DNA of 32,217 nt from Tissierellia bacterium. Lineage in GTDB: Bacteria; Bacillota; Clostridia; Tissierellales; Tissierellaceae. The position numbers were made by a program, and so were the translations under genes. This document shows, piece after piece, positions 30,046-32,217 of the stretch. Location of the stretch: positions 1-32,217 of the forward strand of contig JAAYLY010000023.1 of the NCBI GenBank assembly GCA_012521625.1. Direction: 5' to 3'. The notes under the pieces are model-generated. The model was not told the origin of the DNA. It saw only the letters and a program-made list of their open reading frames with translations, and ran no database searches. How positions within the stretch are numbered: position 1 is the stretch's first letter; each line of letters begins with the position of its first letter.

Positions 30046-30594
30046 TTACCTTTTAACTGAAATTCTCTCCTTAATAAGTACCTGGTCTTGCCCGTCCGTC
30101 TCCTTAAAGTTTACGTCTATAATCTCCAATTTGGAAGTAGGCACGTTTTTCCCTACATAATCAGCCCTAATGGGTAACTCCCTATGTCCCCTGTCAACTA
30201 GGACTGCCAATTGGACCCTGGCAGGCCTGCCGTGCTTAATAAGGGCATCTAGGGCTGCCCTGACAGTTCTACCAGTAAAGATTACATCATCTACTAAGAC
30301 CACCTTCTTACCCGTCACATCATAGTTAAATTCCTCATTGATTACTGGTAGGTCCCCTAGTTCGGAAAGGTCGTCCCTATATAGGGTTATGTCCAGTTCA
30401 TAAACTGGTACCTCTTCCCCTTCTATTTCATGGATCTTCTTCGCCAACCTCTGGGCAAAGGGGACTCCCCTAGTCCTTATGCCTACCAAGACTAAATCTT
30501 CAGTCCCCTTGTTTTTCTCTAAGATTTCATTGGCAATACGGGTTATGGACCTGTACATGGCCTTTTCATCTAATAATCTAGCTTTCGTCCTCAT
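30046..30594 (-). CDS. pyrR: Bifunctional PyrR (pyr operon attenuator / uracil phosphoribosyltransferase)
   Basis: PyrR binds pyr mRNA leaders in response to UMP/UTP and has weak uracil phosphoribosyltransferase activity. The 182-residue product has the N-terminal MRTKARLLDEKAMYRSITRI, the IRTRGVPFAQRLAKKI loop (~43-58) and the PRPP motif KKVVLVDDVIFTGRTVRAAL (~94-113). The C-terminal RGHRELPIRADYVGKNVPTS is typical. Length is normal. Start is ATG with GGTGAT upstream, eight bases after rluD. The lspA-rluD-pyrR order matches Bacillus, but no pyr biosynthesis gene or PyrR-binding leader follows; the gene converges on rqcH instead. Confidence 0.95.
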   Translation of the reverse strand: MRTKARLLDEKAMYRSITRIANEILEKNKGTEDLVLVGIRTRGVPFAQRLAKKIHEIEGEEVPVYELDITLYRDDLSELGDLPVINEEFNYDVTGKKVVLVDDVIFTGRTVRAALDALIKHGRPARVQLAVLVDRGHRELPIRADYVGKNVPTSKLEIIDVNFKETDGQDQVLIKERISVKR

Positions 30595-30602
30595 AATATC
30601 AC

Positions 30603-31511
30603 CTATTTTTTATATTTTTGGATGAACTCCTTGAAAGCTAAGGGCAAATCCGTTTCAAACTCCATATATTCCTTAGTCCGGGGGTGTATAAAACCTAACT
30701 TTCTAGCATGTAGGAATTGTCCGTCGTATTTACGGTCTTCCTTCCTATTGCTATATACCGGATCCCCTACTATGGGATGGTTTATATGTTTAAAATGGAC
30801 CCTGATCTGGTGGGTACGGCCGGTCTTTAAATTAGCCTGTACCAGGGTATATCCATCTAAGTAATCTAAGACCCTATAATAGGTTATGGCCCCCTTGCCA
30901 TTCCTGGCATTTACCGCCATCCTCTTCCTATCCCTAGGGTCCCTACCTATGGGGGCATCGATTATCCCTTCTTCATTTTTAAGGACCCCATGGGTTATGG
31001 CCACATACTCCCTTAGGATTTCCCTATTCTTAAGCTGCTCCGAAAGGAACCTATGGCTGTTGTCATTTTTAGCCACCACCAAAAGGCCTGATGTATCCTT
31101 GTCCAACCTGTGGACTATGCCGGGCCTGATGATGCCGTTAATTGACGAAAGGTTGTCGATATGATATAGTAAGGCGTTTACCAGTGTACCCCTGTAATTC
31201 CCTGGGGCAGGATGGACTACCATATCCTTAGGCTTGTTTACTATAACTATATCCTCATCCTCATAGTGGATATCCAAAGGAATATCTTCAGGAACTATTT
31301 CCAGCTTCTTAGGCTTAGGAATCTGAACCTTAATATAGTCCCCTTCCTTAACTAAGTACCTAGGCTTTTTAGTCTCCCCGTTGACTAGGACTAAGCCCTC
31401 CTTAATCAATTTTTGAATAAAGGATCTTGAAACTTCATTTAGCTGAACTGCTAAATAGACATCTAGCCGCTCATCATCTTCCTCATCTACAAATAATTCA
31501 ATTAAATCCAT
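30603..31511 (-). CDS. RluA/RluD-family 23S rRNA pseudouridine synthase
   Basis: Converts specific uridines in 23S rRNA to pseudouridine; closest in layout to RluD/YlyB. The 302-residue product has an N-terminal S4 RNA-binding domain (~12-75, RLDVYLAVQLNEVSRSFIQK). The catalytic domain follows with the active-site Asp in RPGIVHRLDKDTSGLLVVAK (~127-146), IGRDPRDRKRMAV (~187) and LKTGRTHQIRVHFKHINHPI (~218-237), and the C-terminal GQFLHARKLGFIHP. The exact target uridine cannot be told from sequence alone, so no symbol is given. Its ATG lies inside the end of lspA, overlapping by 14 bases, so translation is coupled. Confidence 0.94.
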   Translation of the reverse strand: MDLIELFVDEEDDERLDVYLAVQLNEVSRSFIQKLIKEGLVLVNGETKKPRYLVKEGDYIKVQIPKPKKLEIVPEDIPLDIHYEDEDIVIVNKPKDMVVHPAPGNYRGTLVNALLYHIDNLSSINGIIRPGIVHRLDKDTSGLLVVAKNDNSHRFLSEQLKNREILREYVAITHGVLKNEEGIIDAPIGRDPRDRKRMAVNARNGKGAITYYRVLDYLDGYTLVQANLKTGRTHQIRVHFKHINHPIVGDPVYSNRKEDRKYDGQFLHARKLGFIHPRTKEYMEFETDLPLAFKEFIQKYKK

Positions 31512-31974
31512 TCATATCACCAATTTCTATCTTATCAAATAGGACTAAATAGACAATAAAAATAGTGCTGATGACTACACAGATATCAGCAATATTAAAA
31601 ACAGGAAAGTCGTATCTATTAATCAGCCTGACACTGATGAAATCTACTACATAACCCAACCTGACCCTATCTATAAGATTTCCAATGGCTCCAGCAATTA
31701 AGAGGGCAAAGGAGATCTTAGTTACCTTGTTCATCTGATGATAATATCTGATTAGGTAGAGGGTAATAATTAAAACTACTGCTATGGTGATAATTAGGAA
31801 GAGGGTTCTCTTGCCCTGTAGGATACCAAAGGCCGCCCCCCTATTTTCCACGTAAGTAAATTGTAATAAGTTTTCTATAATTACTACCGGCTTTTGTCCC
31901 TTAAGGTACTTAACGGCTGCATACTTGCTAATTTGGTCTAGGAATATAAATAAAGCTGCAATGATAAAAACCAA
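31498..31974 (-). CDS. lspA: Lipoprotein signal peptidase (signal peptidase II)
   Basis: Membrane aspartic peptidase that cleaves prolipoprotein signal peptides after diacylglyceryl transfer. The 158-residue product has four hydrophobic helices. The conserved boxes are FLDQISKYAAVKYL (~11-24), YVENRGAAFGILQG (~41-54), AGAIGNLIDRVRLGYVVDFI (~95-114, first catalytic Asp) and FPVFNIADICVVIS (~123-136, second catalytic Asp). Length is normal. The start is TTG at 31974, with AAGGAGGAGG directly upstream. It sits between divIVA and rluD and overlaps rluD, an order common in clostridia. Confidence 0.97.
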   Translation of the reverse strand: MVFIIAALFIFLDQISKYAAVKYLKGQKPVVIIENLLQFTYVENRGAAFGILQGKRTLFLIITIAVVLIITLYLIRYYHQMNKVTKISFALLIAGAIGNLIDRVRLGYVVDFISVRLINRYDFPVFNIADICVVISTIFIVYLVLFDKIEIGDMNGFN

Positions 31975-32004
31975 TTTCCTCCTCCTTCATAAATAAAGAG
32001 GCAA

Positions 32005-32217
32005 TTAAGCCCCTAAATTTTCTAGATCTTCAGATTCATCTTTCATTAGTTCTATTTTCTCTGATTCTTCTATTTGATTGTCTTCCTCCCTTTCCACGTC
32101 CCCTTCTGTATCTATAATCTGCTCATAAAATTCATTTAGAGAAAGTAAATGGGCCTCTATAAAGGATTGATACCTGGTTTTAAAGATGAAGATCTCCTTC
32201 TTTAGGTGTTCATATTC
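32005..32217 (-). CDS. DivIVA-domain protein (partial, N-terminus beyond window)
   Basis: Only the last 70 residues are present. They begin EYEHLKKEIFIFKTRYQSFI and continue EAHLLSLNEFYEQI, the IFKTRYxSFxEAxLxSL pattern found in the C-terminal coiled coil of clostridial DivIVA/SepF-cluster proteins. A strongly acidic tail follows (EREEDNQIEESEKIELMKDE). DivIVA marks curved membrane at the division site and poles. Being just upstream of lspA agrees with the usual ylm-divIVA-lspA cluster. Thirty bases separate its stop from lspA, whose ribosome binding site fills part of that gap. The N-terminal membrane-binding part cannot be seen. Confidence 0.85.
   Translation of the reverse strand, partial: EYEHLKKEIFIFKTRYQSFIEAHLLSLNEFYEQIIDTEGDVEREEDNQIEESEKIELMKDESEDLENLGA

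Overview
The window is a stretch of bacterial core chromosome from a low-GC Gram-positive, most likely an anaerobic, spore-forming member of the Clostridia or Tissierellia. The evidence is AT-rich DNA with heavy AGG (Arg), ATA (Ile) and CTA (Leu) codon use, strong AGGAGG-type ribosome binding sites, frequent TTG starts, a sporulation membrane protein (YlbJ), a PASTA-domain kinase/phosphatase pair, RemA, TmcAL and an ECF-type ThiT. The gene order follows the classical Firmicutes series plsX, rpmF, yceD, ackA / tmcAL, ylbJ / coaD, rsmD, recG, fakA, yloU / rpmB / thiN, thiT, rpe, rsgA, prkC, prpC, rlmN, rsmB, fmt, def, priA, coaBC, rpoZ, gmk, remA, yicC / rqcH / pyrR, rluD, lspA, divIVA. I see no phage, transposon, CRISPR array, tRNA or rRNA.

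Layout. (1) Positions 1-2530, minus strand: ackA, then yceD-rpmF from a perfect-consensus promoter and a terminator, then plsX (C-terminus off the window) from its own promoter. (2) 2743-5253, plus strand: tmcAL and ylbJ; ylbJ's ribosome binding site is locked in a long hairpin. (3) 5264-10926, minus: yloU, fakA, recG, rsmD, coaD and a coiled-coil protein, ending at a hairpin shared with convergent ylbJ. (4) 11133-11327, plus: rpmB alone, with terminator. (5) 11370-27895, minus: a long housekeeping run from yicC to rpe, followed by a separately promoted thiT-thiN unit under a TPP riboswitch and a 57-residue membrane protein. (6) 28101-29879, plus: rqcH. (7) 30046-32217, minus: divIVA (partial), lspA, rluD, pyrR, converging on rqcH at a shared terminator.

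How the genes work together. Most act in protein synthesis and quality control: rsmB, rsmD, rlmN, rsgA, rpmB, rpmF, tmcAL, fmt, def, rluD and rqcH. Others serve coenzyme A synthesis (coaBC, coaD), thiamine supply (thiT, thiN), lipid precursors (plsX, fakA), replication restart and repair (priA, recG), nucleotides (gmk, pyrR), envelope signalling (prkC/prpC) and lipoprotein processing (lspA).

No undescribed multi-gene system stands out. The parts worth a second look are regulatory or structural: two genes whose ribosome binding sites sit in hairpins formed with an upstream complementary arm (ylbJ and the small membrane protein), short degenerate tandem repeats in four separate inter-operon gaps, stop codons buried in perfect intercistronic hairpins, a possible FapR-type operator before plsX, and an extra domain on the kinase PrkC.
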